Assembly (NCBI GenBank): GCA_902779285.1
Contig: CACZAZ010000004.1
Coordinates: 1-52,076 of the forward strand
From: an uncultured Ruminococcus sp.
GTDB lineage: Bacteria > Bacillota > Clostridia > Oscillospirales > CAG-272
Reading direction: 5' to 3'
Length of the DNA: 52,076 bases
Numbering within the stretch: position 1 is the first letter of the stretch; each line of letters opens with the position of its first letter. The notes under the pieces are model-generated. The model worked only from the letters and a program-made list of their open reading frames with translations, did not search any database and was not told the DNA's origin. Position numbers and translations under genes: made by a program. Positions 38,900 through 47,849 of this stretch are shown here, piece after piece.

Positions 38900-39535
38900 T
38901 TATTCAATCAAATCCTCAATCGCACATCCAAGCACATTTACAATGCTGTACAGCGCCTCTACGCTCGCTTTGTTGATATCCTTGCGACGCTGTTCGTTCA
39001 TCTGAATCGATCGAAGACTCACGCCGGACTGCTTTGCTAGTTTCGCTTGCGTGTAGCCATATGCTGTGCGGATTCGTTTCAAGTTAGTATCCTTGAAACA
39101 TCTCTTGATTCTCTCCTCTGCTATATCAGCAAACTTTGTGATATCTGTTTCGTGAAGCATGTAGTACAGCTTCTGTAAATCATCATAAGAAATTGCTTTG
39201 AGAATTTCGCTGAAACTTCTATCCGAATACCATTGATAATACGCGACAGTCCACCCGATCCAGTATTCAACGGAGCGTTCCATACATTCCTGCGGTTCTG
39301 TTTCAAAATGTTTTCCGGTAGTTTCAAAAACGACTTCCATAGCGATTTCTATTCCACTTTTTCCGGCAATTATCGCCGGTTCGCCTTTTTCAAACCGCTT
39401 GCTGATAGAGCTTCCACAAAAAAGTTTTGCAAAATCATCGCCAAGCATCTGACAAGTGTTTATTGCATAGTCAAACGCGTCGCCCAGAACCGACTGTGCC
39501 TTACTTAGATAGATTTCTTGGTATGCGCGGGTCAT
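38900..39535 (-). CDS. Protein with C-terminal Xre helix-turn-helix
   Basis: 211 residues. The C-terminal 60 residues (LKRIRTAYGYTQAKLAKQSGVSLRSIQMNEQRRKDI) are a Cro/C1-type helix-turn-helix. The N-terminal 145 residues are helical with no named domain. The last gene of the long unit starting with xre-hsdR, 20 bases after the helicase gene. The ATG at 39535 is behind AAAGGATAAAG. It may regulate the unit, or be an antitoxin-like sensor; the sequence does not settle which. Confidence 0.65.
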   Translation of the reverse strand: MTRAYQEIYLSKAQSVLGDAFDYAINTCQMLGDDFAKLFCGSSISKRFEKGEPAIIAGKSGIEIAMEVVFETTGKHFETEPQECMERSVEYWIGWTVAYYQWYSDRSFSEILKAISYDDLQKLYYMLHETDITKFADIAEERIKRCFKDTNLKRIRTAYGYTQAKLAKQSGVSLRSIQMNEQRRKDINKASVEALYSIVNVLGCAIEDLIE

Positions 39536-39555
39536 CGTTCTTTATCCTTTTTCTT

Positions 39556-41877
39556 TTACATAAACTTTTTAATTCTCATTAACTGTTCTTCCGTTAAACT
39601 GTCTATATTGCTAAAGACCATTTCTTCCTCATCAACATTAACAACTACGTTTTTAATCCATTCAAAATCTTCAAAATCAAAGCCATATCTTAAAAGCATT
39701 ATTTCTTTGGGATCATTCGTTCCGTATCGAATGTAGTTGCACATTTTTTGTGCCCGTTCATCCTTGGATTCTTGATAATACTTGTCAAATGCAGCAAAAA
39801 ACGCATCTCCCAGTCGAAATCCAATCAGTTTATCTAAGTAATCGTATGTATCAACCACAATACGATCATAATCAACAGCGAACGCTGGCAACTGATGTGT
39901 TAAATTAAGCTGCACGAGCTTTTTATTCGGAATCATTTGAAACATGGGTAAATAACGTGCTGGCCATGATCTCTCTCTTTGTCTTAATAGGTATCTTTCA
40001 TCCGCATTATTTGATCGCTCTATTTGCTTTTGTATTTCGCGTCGTTCGCTGGTTTGCGCAGCATAGGAATATCTGTACCATACTATCTGGCTAAAACTCT
40101 TTCCCAGTATCCTCCACATCATGATTTTTATCACATTGTTTAATATATCGCTTTCAGCGATTGTTAATGGGCGATTCAAATATGCCGAATAGATTGTTTC
40201 AAAATCCTTATATATAAGCGATCGTAGTGTAAGATCAATATTTTGATTCAGTTCCAGATTTCCTTCGACAAATAATTGTTCTAAAATGGAAACTATAGCT
40301 TGTTTTACTTCCTCTTTGCCCACACGCTCCAATTCTTTATTTGTCAAATTATATTCTTCTGAAAAATCATTATTCTTAATAGCATCTTTATACTCTTTGT
40401 AATCATCATTTGAATCTGTAACAATATCCAATTGTGATACTTCATTTAGTTTTATATCTTTATTGAGAATTTTCCGTAATTGTAATCGAGAAGTATCTTT
40501 AATAATGATCTGTCCATAATCAAATACCGGATCCTTAGTTGATCTTCCGGCACGCCCGATGATATTTTTTACATTCAGCGGCTTGCTCGGTTCAAATTTT
40601 TCTATCCACACCATATCAAAAGGCATATTTATCCCCTGTTCGAGTGTAGAAGTTGCAAAGCAAATCCGACAGTAACCTTTCTTTGTGTATTCTTCGATAA
40701 TAAATCGTGCCGCCAATGGTAAAGAGCCATGATGTACCACTATCCCGTGTTTTAGCATATCTACCATTTTGGATGAATAATCGCCGCGACCGGATGCGCT
40801 CGCCCCAATCAATAGTCTGAATTTATCGATCAAATCAAGGGCTTCTGGTTCTTGCCGCAAGGTGCATAATTGCAAATATGGCATAAATTTTGTAAAAATA
40901 GTCTTTTCATAAATACTAGCTTTTGAACAGTATACTAAAATACTCCCTCCGCTTTTAAGCACATTAATTGCCGGATCATAATTAATCCGTATCTTATTAC
41001 CGGTCCTGTCAGCGTCAATACCAAAATGAAAGAATTGATTATCAATATAGCTGTAAAAAATCTGTCCAACATTACGCTGGATAAACTTTTGATAATCTTC
41101 ACTATCATATTCAATGCGATTCTTTACATATTGAACTTCAGGATTATCAATAAACGGGTATGCAAAAACCAGTTTCGATTCGGGAAAGAATGCTACGCAT
41201 CGACGTATGACCGAATCATAGTACAATCCACGCACTGAATAATCATCACTAAGTTGTGCCTCATCAAACAAGATAACATCTATAGTTAATTGATCTTTAT
41301 ACTTAAATAAATCTTTCGATCTTTCGGGAGTTATTACGAAAATGCGCCTTTGTGCCCGTTTTTTATTTACTAAATCAACATATGTTAGAATATTAGTGCT
41401 TGTATCTAAAAACATGTTGTTCAGCGTTACATAGTATTCATTTATTAACGCCCGTGACGGTACAATGATAACAATATCGTTTTTATACCTATTAACTATG
41501 TGCCGAAAAACAAACGATTTACCCGTGCTGGTAGGAGAAGAAAAACTAAAATTTTTCTTCTCGCTAATTTTTTTAATCATCTTTGCTTGAATGGGAGTAT
41601 AATCTCCGGAGTACTCACTTTCAATACTTTTTTTATAAATGTCAAAAACAACATCACGAAAAGATTGAACTCCCGCGTTTTTGAAAAATAAGCCCATAGT
41701 TGTCACAATGCTTTTTTCGTGTTCTGCAAATGTGTCGGGATGATATAGTTTTATATATGTTAAAATCTCAAGATCTGACTGGTCAATAGGGCCGTATGTA
41801 TAAATGTGATCAAGAGTCTCATTGAGTATTGATTCCACATCATCACCGGCAATTATTTTCTCTATAACACTTTTCAT
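39556..41877 (-). CDS. SF2 helicase, HamB-like (Hachiman-type)
   Basis: 773 residues. Walker A SPTSTGKS (114-121) and DEAQ (205-208) define a DExx-box ATPase; motif VI-like NIIGRAGRS and the preceding GINMPFDMVWIEKFEPSKP close the core. It is preceded by the nuclease gene, whose TGA overlaps its ATG. A single-nuclease/single-helicase pair of this size is the layout of Hachiman (HamA/HamB), where HamB monitors DNA ends and releases HamA. That link is inference; DNA-repair helicase relatives are possible. AT-rich. Confidence 0.65.
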   Translation of the reverse strand: MKSVIEKIIAGDDVESILNETLDHIYTYGPIDQSDLEILTYIKLYHPDTFAEHEKSIVTTMGLFFKNAGVQSFRDVVFDIYKKSIESEYSGDYTPIQAKMIKKISEKKNFSFSSPTSTGKSFVFRHIVNRYKNDIVIIVPSRALINEYYVTLNNMFLDTSTNILTYVDLVNKKRAQRRIFVITPERSKDLFKYKDQLTIDVILFDEAQLSDDYSVRGLYYDSVIRRCVAFFPESKLVFAYPFIDNPEVQYVKNRIEYDSEDYQKFIQRNVGQIFYSYIDNQFFHFGIDADRTGNKIRINYDPAINVLKSGGSILVYCSKASIYEKTIFTKFMPYLQLCTLRQEPEALDLIDKFRLLIGASASGRGDYSSKMVDMLKHGIVVHHGSLPLAARFIIEEYTKKGYCRICFATSTLEQGINMPFDMVWIEKFEPSKPLNVKNIIGRAGRSTKDPVFDYGQIIIKDTSRLQLRKILNKDIKLNEVSQLDIVTDSNDDYKEYKDAIKNNDFSEEYNLTNKELERVGKEEVKQAIVSILEQLFVEGNLELNQNIDLTLRSLIYKDFETIYSAYLNRPLTIAESDILNNVIKIMMWRILGKSFSQIVWYRYSYAAQTSERREIQKQIERSNNADERYLLRQRERSWPARYLPMFQMIPNKKLVQLNLTHQLPAFAVDYDRIVVDTYDYLDKLIGFRLGDAFFAAFDKYYQESKDERAQKMCNYIRYGTNDPKEIMLLRYGFDFEDFEWIKNVVVNVDEEEMVFSNIDSLTEEQLMRIKKFM

Positions 41878-42581
41878 AAAATATCTACCGCCACTAAAAC
41901 TATATAGTTATATTTAAGTGTTTGCTGAAAATCAGTATTGCTACAAATGTTTGAAATAAGAGTCGTTGTCGAAGTCTTCGTGCTTGAAAACGCCGCACAC
42001 ACGCCAAACGAATCTTCTGATAAATTGCGAAGGCTGTCATCAGATACCAGTCCATGTAACATAACAATGTCGCCTTTGTGCTTATTCTCTTTAATAAAAC
42101 GATTGATCTGACTCAAACTGGTTCCATATGCGTTCTTACCATGCAAATACTTTGCCTCCCCACAGGTAATAAGTTGTAGGCTGGCTTCTTCTGTAAAAAA
42201 ATCAAATCCGGGATTTCCTGTTTTTTGTCTTCCTAAAAGTTCTGCCAACGGAACATCTTCATGGCCGAGTTTTTCAACCACGCCTCTTTTTGAATAAACA
42301 GATACAATATATTCGCCTGCTTCACAAATAACAGGATCTCCCTCCTCATCGTAAAACTTGCTTTTTAATGCATCACATGTTTTCTGTGCATTAACTTTCA
42401 TACTGGCTTTTAGAAAATCTTTATCAAATTTATTTAACCACGAAAAGTCTCCCAGCTCTTCTAGAATATCCTGAAGCGCGAGCGAGAGATCCTCCGGCTC
42501 AATCCGTATGAAGAACACATTATCACTGGATACAAGTCCATATTCTTTTGTGTCGATCTTTATACATTCAAGTATTTTCAT
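41874..42581 (-). CDS. PD-(D/E)XK-type nuclease, HamA-like
   Basis: 235 residues. GNPGFDFFTEEASLQLITCGEAKYLHGKN gives Asp127 and Glu142-x-Lys144, the D...ExK motif of PD-(D/E)XK nucleases, with a preceding KLGHEDVPLAELLGRQKTG segment. Size and position (before an SF2 helicase, ATGA overlap) match the DUF1837 HamA subunit. Start at 42581 with GGAGG directly upstream. Domain match to DUF1837 is by eye only. Confidence 0.6.
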   Translation of the reverse strand: MKILECIKIDTKEYGLVSSDNVFFIRIEPEDLSLALQDILEELGDFSWLNKFDKDFLKASMKVNAQKTCDALKSKFYDEEGDPVICEAGEYIVSVYSKRGVVEKLGHEDVPLAELLGRQKTGNPGFDFFTEEASLQLITCGEAKYLHGKNAYGTSLSQINRFIKENKHKGDIVMLHGLVSDDSLRNLSEDSFGVCAAFSSTKTSTTTLISNICSNTDFQQTLKYNYIVLVAVDIL

Positions 42582-42609
42582 TGCATCCTCCGCACTGAAG
42601 AACAGTGCA

Positions 42610-43272
42610 TTAGTTATTTAAGCTGTTTCTGATATTATTCAACCATTCGCCCTTGTGTTTGAAATAGCGAGGTCCGGCGAGCGCCCATTTCACATCGCCC
42701 AGTAGGTGTTTGGCAAGCGCGGTCAGTGACCATGTGTCGCCGTTGTATTCTACGTGCTTATCATCGACGACGGTACACAACGATCCGGACTTGTCGCATC
42801 CGTTGTAACTGAACTCAATCTGTTCACCGACGGCGATATTACACATCGAGAATGTGAACGGCTTCATGCGTTCTTGATGCGCCTCGCTGATCTCCTGGGC
42901 TGTTTCTTCATCCTTCTTTTCCGCCGCAGTCGCCTTCCACTTTTTCAGACGGTGCGTATAGCCGTTGATCTCTGCAATCGCCTCCAAAATGGCATATGCG
43001 TCCTCGGGCGTCATGGCGTAGAACTCACGCACGCGCTTTTTACCGTCGATCTCTTCTTTGGAGCGCAGTTCCGGATCCAGCTTGTCCAAAATGGAGTGCA
43101 GCTTTTTATCGGAAAGCGCCGAGTCCACCTCGTATGTAGCGTAAATACGAAACGCAAACGGCACCGCCGAACTGCGATTCAGCTCGTCTAAACGTTGCTT
43201 CACGTCTTTCGCATACCCGATTTTCACGTATTCCGGGAACGACGGATTTGTCATGATGTAAATGTAGCCCAT
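42610..43272 (-). CDS. GIY-YIG nuclease-family protein with C-terminal domain
   Basis: 220 residues. The N-terminal T5orf172-like GIY-YIG domain reads GYIYIMTNPSFPEYVKIGYAKDVKQRL (about 2-28), with the GIY-like tyrosines, Lys17-Ile-Gly and Arg27 of this group. The C-terminal 80 residues (VEYNGDTWSLTALAKHLLG, KHKGEWLNNI) resemble RAMA/DUF4357-type domains that accompany restriction enzymes. AAAAGGAG precedes the ATG. It sits 11 bases after the GHKL gene and 28 before the HamA-like gene, in the same minus-strand unit. Confidence 0.7.
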   Translation of the reverse strand: MGYIYIMTNPSFPEYVKIGYAKDVKQRLDELNRSSAVPFAFRIYATYEVDSALSDKKLHSILDKLDPELRSKEEIDGKKRVREFYAMTPEDAYAILEAIAEINGYTHRLKKWKATAAEKKDEETAQEISEAHQERMKPFTFSMCNIAVGEQIEFSYNGCDKSGSLCTVVDDKHVEYNGDTWSLTALAKHLLGDVKWALAGPRYFKHKGEWLNNIRNSLNN

Positions 43273-43283
43273 TTTTTCTCCTT

Positions 43284-44300
43284 TTAGTATATCAATCCCT
43301 TTGAGGGCACAGAAGCTTCTTTAAATGCATTCTTAATACCTTTGGCGACTTCTTCGCCTTGCGTGCGTGCCTCATCAATGAGAGATTTAAATCCGATAAT
43401 TCTCGAAGGTTTCACTCGAATTCCTAATGCCGTACCCTGAAAGTGAACCCCACAAACGCTCAATCCGTTTGAATATACACGCAAACAATCATCACCGCTG
43501 ACAAAAGTTAACCACCCTCCGGTCATTTTGCATATTTCACTGATCATAAACAATCCGTAACCGGAATTAGCCCACACATCCCTCGCTTTTTGTCCTTTTG
43601 CAGGATCAAACGAAACAGAAACACCTGGTTTCAACGCCCAACGTAATGCATCTTCATTGGTTGAAATGAATTGTCTATGAATTGCATTTTTTGTCAAACT
43701 ATTATATATTCCAACACCTTCATCCAAGATAGCAATTTCCGCCAAATCGCGATTGTGCCAATACTGTCCACAAATCCAAAAATCATCTGTTTCAGCATGT
43801 TCAGGAATATTGCGCACAGCCTCACGAATTAAGTACTGTAGTATTTTCTGAAATTCTTTTTGATCTTGCGACAAAATATGCGAGAGCCGTTTTGATTCAA
43901 TTTCAATTATGTCACCTTGCTCAATAAAGTTCCCCAAATCAATTTCTTGCCGCAACAGTTCTTTTATATTTAGTTTTGTTAAAGGAATATAGGTTCCACT
44001 TCCGGGGGCTTCACCGGGAGCTTTGCCTTCCGCAAATCCAGCCGCTTGAAAAAAGCCCATGTGGCAAGCGTATTGATAATTGATATCATCGTTATAAAAC
44101 AATTGCATCTGCCACGGTTCTATTTCTCTTGATGAGCAAAACTGTCTGATTGCCGCTGCGGTCAACAACATTGGTAACGGTTCATAGTTATTAATCTCAG
44201 ATACGTCAAACAAATACGTTTCGTCATATTCGGTATAGGGTAACCGTTGGCAAAAATCTAATGCATTTGAAGTGGATAAACGGGGAATTGTAATCTTCAA
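43284..44300 (-). CDS. GHKL-fold ATPase of unknown function
   Basis: 338 residues, TTG start at 44300 with GGAGG 9 bases upstream. The C-terminal half has the GHKL ATP-binding boxes: N box LIREAVRNIPEHAE (Glu160, Asn164, His168), G1 box DEGVGI (193-198) and G2 box GYGLFMISE (247 onward). The N-terminal 110 residues have an unfamiliar beta/alpha domain. No histidine-kinase dimerisation region or receiver is visible, so it is not a normal sensor kinase; stand-alone GHKL ATPases occur in defence systems. It follows the HEPN-like gene by 22 bases. Confidence 0.75.
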   Translation of the reverse strand: MKITIPRLSTSNALDFCQRLPYTEYDETYLFDVSEINNYEPLPMLLTAAAIRQFCSSREIEPWQMQLFYNDDINYQYACHMGFFQAAGFAEGKAPGEAPGSGTYIPLTKLNIKELLRQEIDLGNFIEQGDIIEIESKRLSHILSQDQKEFQKILQYLIREAVRNIPEHAETDDFWICGQYWHNRDLAEIAILDEGVGIYNSLTKNAIHRQFISTNEDALRWALKPGVSVSFDPAKGQKARDVWANSGYGLFMISEICKMTGGWLTFVSGDDCLRVYSNGLSVCGVHFQGTALGIRVKPSRIIGFKSLIDEARTQGEEVAKGIKNAFKEASVPSKGLIY

Positions 44301-44322
44301 ACAACTATACCTCCATAGTTTT

Positions 44323-44910
44323 TTAGATTTCAGTTACGCCCACTTCAATTTCCGCGATCGCGTAATCACATACGATGTGGATAAACTCCGTTAGGAAATT
44401 GCTGTAACCGATTGATTCACGCTGAAAGAAGTATCGCCACTCCTGAAAGAAATTGCTGATCGTTTCCAGATTGGTTTTAAGCGTCGCGTCATTTTGATGC
44501 GCTTTTTCTTTTATCAAGGAGGACAGCGCATCCCTGTGATTATCAGGCAAAGCGTAAAACAGCTTGTCAAGATCGTGGATGCAATCGAAGGCGCCGGTTT
44601 CTCTCAGAACAAGCGCTTTCAGTGCCAACTCTGCCGCAAGCACACCGTTTGTCACCATGGCATGTGTCAGAAACGGGCGTTCCCCCGCATCGGATTCCTC
44701 ATGGTACTGCTTCATTTTCTCCGGATCACCAAACGGGACGCGGCACCGTTCTTCCAGTTCGCAGAAAACGATGTAAAACGCTTTGCAATCCAAAAGCACA
44801 CCGCTGGCGTCATACGGTTTCTGAAACAGACGTTTCAAATAATCGCAGTCGGCGGCTTTATCGCAACTATCACACATTTTCGGTTGCTTGATCTCGTATT
44901 TCTTTGGCAT
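44323..44910 (-). CDS. HEPN-like protein with N-terminal cysteine cluster
   Basis: 195 residues. N-terminal Cys13, Cys16, Cys22 and a later Cys42 may bind zinc. The middle and end look HEPN-like: GVLAAELALKALVLRETG, IHDLDKLFYALP (about 111-122) and an RYFFQRE stretch. HEPN proteins are often RNases, yet a clear R-x4-6-H catalytic pair is not obvious, so activity is uncertain. The ATG follows AAGGATGG. Its position next to a GHKL ATPase (22 bases) suggests a functional pair. Confidence 0.6.
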   Translation of the reverse strand: MPKKYEIKQPKMCDSCDKAADCDYLKRLFQKPYDASGVLLDCKAFYIVFCELEERCRVPFGDPEKMKQYHEESDAGERPFLTHAMVTNGVLAAELALKALVLRETGAFDCIHDLDKLFYALPDNHRDALSSLIKEKAHQNDATLKTNLETISNFFQEWRYFFQRESIGYSNFLTEFIHIVCDYAIAEIEVGVTEI

Positions 44911-44978
44911 CTTTCCATCCTTACGCGTTTATTTCCTACTGCTCGGTATCAAGCCCCGTATTGCTCTCTACAACCACA

Positions 44979-45995
44979 CTATTTTTTCATCAGATAATTA
45001 TGATATTTTCTAAAATTTGCGATCTCATTCTTTCCGCTGCTGCCGCTGTTATCCGTTTTGGTGTATAGCTTCACGATCTTTCGGTCTTTTGCCATTTTCT
45101 CTTGCAGCGATGGGCTGATGTAAAATTGTTCATCGTAAATGACAAGCGAAACGAACAAAAAATGCAGTTTTTCTTCCTCGGACAACGCATTAAAATCATC
45201 AATAACGGATCGTACGTGTGATTGAAATTTCTTTTCCACATAGAACAGAACGCGCGTTTTTCCTTGATAGGGCAAGATCATCAGATAGCAATACCGCATC
45301 AGTTCAATATGCGAAAAATCAAGCGGATCAAACAGTTGGTCGCCCTTCAGATCATGTGTGTACGCGATGATCGTTTGCGCCGCGATATCCGTTTCGTAAT
45401 TGAACAGACGATCGAATAATACGACAAACGGAAATGACGTTGTTTTTTGAAATCCTATTAACGTCTGTATATACGCCATATGCTCTTGAATGTCAAGTTC
45501 GTATGCCGTTTGCCTGCCGCAAGCATGGAGAATTTCCATTTGGTCGGGATACAGCATTGCGTTTCTGGTATAGGTCTTTGCTTTGGTATAGATATGGGAC
45601 AAATGCGTTTTGATAGCCATTTCAGCAAGGATCTGCTTTTGCTCTTCGCGATTAAGTTCGTCGTAGTTTAAAATTGCTTCAGGTTTTTCATAATGACAGA
45701 ACAGCAATTTGTCGCAGTCTTTGCAAATCAAGCGGAACGTAAATGCGTTGTTGATGCCGGTGGTTGTTCTGGCAAAATCATTATTCCGGGCATGGCGAAA
45801 CAACGATTGCCCGTAACAAACCATCCCCTTTTCGGCAATTCTTTTCAAAATGAATTGCGGCACAACGTGAGAATTACAAGGCGAGGTCATCTTTTTCCCA
45901 CAAAGAAGGCAATATTCCGGCTGTGAATTCTGCTCAACTTGATGGCAAAAGTCAGACCAGTCCTTTTTGAATTCAAGCTTAAACTTATTAAACAT
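44979..45995 (-). CDS. Zinc-binding, HNH-like protein
   Basis: 338 residues. CLLCGKK (Cys29, Cys32), SHVVPQFIL (about 42-50) and LICKDCDKLL (Cys91, Cys94) look like a two-knuckle zinc site with the SHxxP signature of HNH-related proteins in defence loci. The catalytic His pair of an active HNH is not certain. The rest (110-330) is helical/beta with no named family. It is preceded by 11 bases from the coiled-coil gene and followed by a 68-base gap to the HEPN-like gene. Confidence 0.55.
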   Translation of the reverse strand: MFNKFKLEFKKDWSDFCHQVEQNSQPEYCLLCGKKMTSPCNSHVVPQFILKRIAEKGMVCYGQSLFRHARNNDFARTTTGINNAFTFRLICKDCDKLLFCHYEKPEAILNYDELNREEQKQILAEMAIKTHLSHIYTKAKTYTRNAMLYPDQMEILHACGRQTAYELDIQEHMAYIQTLIGFQKTTSFPFVVLFDRLFNYETDIAAQTIIAYTHDLKGDQLFDPLDFSHIELMRYCYLMILPYQGKTRVLFYVEKKFQSHVRSVIDDFNALSEEEKLHFLFVSLVIYDEQFYISPSLQEKMAKDRKIVKLYTKTDNSGSSGKNEIANFRKYHNYLMKK

Positions 45996-46006
45996 AAAAG
46001 TGTTTT

Positions 46007-46396
46007 CTATTTGCTCACCAGAATTGTCACAATCGGTCCGGCGATGGCGGCTAACATTGCCACGATGGAAATAATCATCATAATGTAATTAAACCGCTTG
46101 CTTCGTTTTAATTCCTCTTTTGCTTCTTTATTCGTTTCAACTTGAGCATCAAACATTTCTTTTAGCTTTGAATAATTGTTTGAGAGAAGTTGGTTTTGCT
46201 CTTGAACCATCTCTATTTGTTTTTCAAGAAGTCTCTTTTGAGCCATGATTGCATCTGTACTTGCAGTAGCTATGGCTCTTTCTTCTCTTAACCGATTCTC
46301 TTCCTGTTCAATCTCGGCAGAAATACTCGCTACCTGAGCAGCACTGGTCGCCTGCTCCAGCTTGTCCTTCAATCGATTAAGCGTTGAATAATCCAT
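46007..46396 (-). CDS. Coiled-coil membrane protein between hsdS and the HNH-like gene
   Basis: 129 residues. A long coiled coil (about 10-95) precedes one C-terminal membrane segment (about 105-128: IMMIISIVAMLAAIAGPIVTILV). The start at 46396 is favoured by GAGGAA; a start at 46417 would overlap hsdS. The protein has no known catalytic motif. A membrane anchor inside a restriction operon suggests that it tethers or senses for another gene product. Confidence 0.7.
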   Translation of the reverse strand: MDYSTLNRLKDKLEQATSAAQVASISAEIEQEENRLREERAIATASTDAIMAQKRLLEKQIEMVQEQNQLLSNNYSKLKEMFDAQVETNKEAKEELKRSKRFNYIMMIISIVAMLAAIAGPIVTILVSK

Positions 46397-46403
46397 AATT
46401 TCC

Positions 46404-47849
46404 TCATTCCAATTCATCGCACACGGCGAGGAGTTCGTTTACGCGGTCAACGATGCGCTGTTGCTCGGCAAGTGGCGGGAGAGGTACTGGGATATTACAC
46501 CAAAGGTTTTTATTAACTATCGGCGTTGCTGTCCCTGTTGCTCGGAACTGAAGCGCTTCAAAAAAGTAGTTGGAGGATAAAACGAGCCAGATAAACATCG
46601 TGTTGCATTGTATTGGAGTAATTGTATTTATCTGTTGATTGCAACACACATCTCTATCATTATGGTAGGTCTTGCCTATAGATCCTCCAATACAAACCAT
46701 CATAACAGAATTAGCTTGTATTATTCGGCTTTGTTCACTGCCAAGATAAGATAATCCTTCGTTATCGTAATTTATATGGTCGCAGAAAATATCTGCCGGT
46801 TTTATAAATGGAATATCCTTTCCGAAGAATCGAGAGTCTTTTGTCGAGGGCGTGGTTCCTGTCTGGGTTTCTCCGAGATCCCCTAACCTCACCCACTCCC
46901 AATTCTCAGGTATCTCAAAAGGCATTTCCTCTTCCGTGATTGACGGGAGGGGCTTTTCTTTTTTGATTTTGCCCTCTTTGACGAGGCGTTCTTTTTCGGC
47001 GCGGATGCGCTTTAAGAGTTCGGAAGCGGGTTCGTCGGCGGGATCGCGCTCGGTGAGTTTGCCCTGGATCGCCTGCTGCAAAATGGATTTGCGGAGCTTG
47101 TCCGGAAACTCGGCGTTCAGCGCGGTCAACCGTTCTTCCACTTTTCCGTATTCTTCCACAAGCGGCATCAGTTCTTCAATTTTGGCAACAATGCGCTCCT
47201 GCTCGGCAAGGGGTGGTAGCGGAAATAACAGATCAGTAATATCGGAGTTTTTGATGTTTCCATTTGTTGATGTTTTAGCATCAATCCATTTGAATAAAAC
47301 AAAGTTTGTATGTAAGAACCACCAAAGATATGATGTATCACAGTTATCTAACGGTTCAAACATTCCGACTCTCTGATTTAAGTATCTTGGCAAGGCATCT
47401 TTTACCCAAGCCATTTTACCAATACTACCCGTCATACATATAAGAAAACTGTTATTAGATATATAGTAAGGTGTCAAAGAATCGCTCTGAGGGTAGAATA
47501 CTGCATTTTTGCAACTAATATTGTTTTCTGCCAAATCACTGATTCTAACAACTTGAATCCCTGAAACCGTATATTCTGTACTTTTAAAAGGAAAACCACT
47601 TTTCAGCACACCACACTCGCCAAATCGGATCCACTCCCAACTTTCAGGAATATCAAAAGGTATTTCATCTTCTGAAATCGGCGATAGTGGCTTTTCTTTT
47701 TTGATTTTTCCCTCTTTGATAAGTCGCTCTTTTTCCGCCTTGATCCGTTTCAGAAGTTCCGACGCCGGTTCGTCGTTCGGATCTTGAGGCACAAGTTTTC
47801 CTTGCACCGCCAACTGGAGAATGGCGTTTTTCAAATCCTGCGCTGTCAT
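46404..47849 (-). CDS. hsdS: Type I restriction-modification specificity subunit
   Basis: 481 residues. Two target-recognition domains, each followed by a conserved helix region; the repeats ELLKRIKAEKERLIKEGKIKKEK (at about 30-50 and 285-305) are the two central/N-terminal conserved regions and are nearly identical. The TRDs read WEWIRFGECGVLKSG and WEWVRLGDLGETQTG, each ending near PPLAEQERIV or PPLAEQQRIV. Start: the ATG at 47849 overlaps the hsdM stop (ATGA); a longer upstream frame is an overlap artefact. Only one hsdS is present. Confidence 0.92.
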   Translation of the reverse strand: MTAQDLKNAILQLAVQGKLVPQDPNDEPASELLKRIKAEKERLIKEGKIKKEKPLSPISEDEIPFDIPESWEWIRFGECGVLKSGFPFKSTEYTVSGIQVVRISDLAENNISCKNAVFYPQSDSLTPYYISNNSFLICMTGSIGKMAWVKDALPRYLNQRVGMFEPLDNCDTSYLWWFLHTNFVLFKWIDAKTSTNGNIKNSDITDLLFPLPPLAEQERIVAKIEELMPLVEEYGKVEERLTALNAEFPDKLRKSILQQAIQGKLTERDPADEPASELLKRIRAEKERLVKEGKIKKEKPLPSITEEEMPFEIPENWEWVRLGDLGETQTGTTPSTKDSRFFGKDIPFIKPADIFCDHINYDNEGLSYLGSEQSRIIQANSVMMVCIGGSIGKTYHNDRDVCCNQQINTITPIQCNTMFIWLVLSSNYFFEALQFRATGTATPIVNKNLWCNIPVPLPPLAEQQRIVDRVNELLAVCDELE

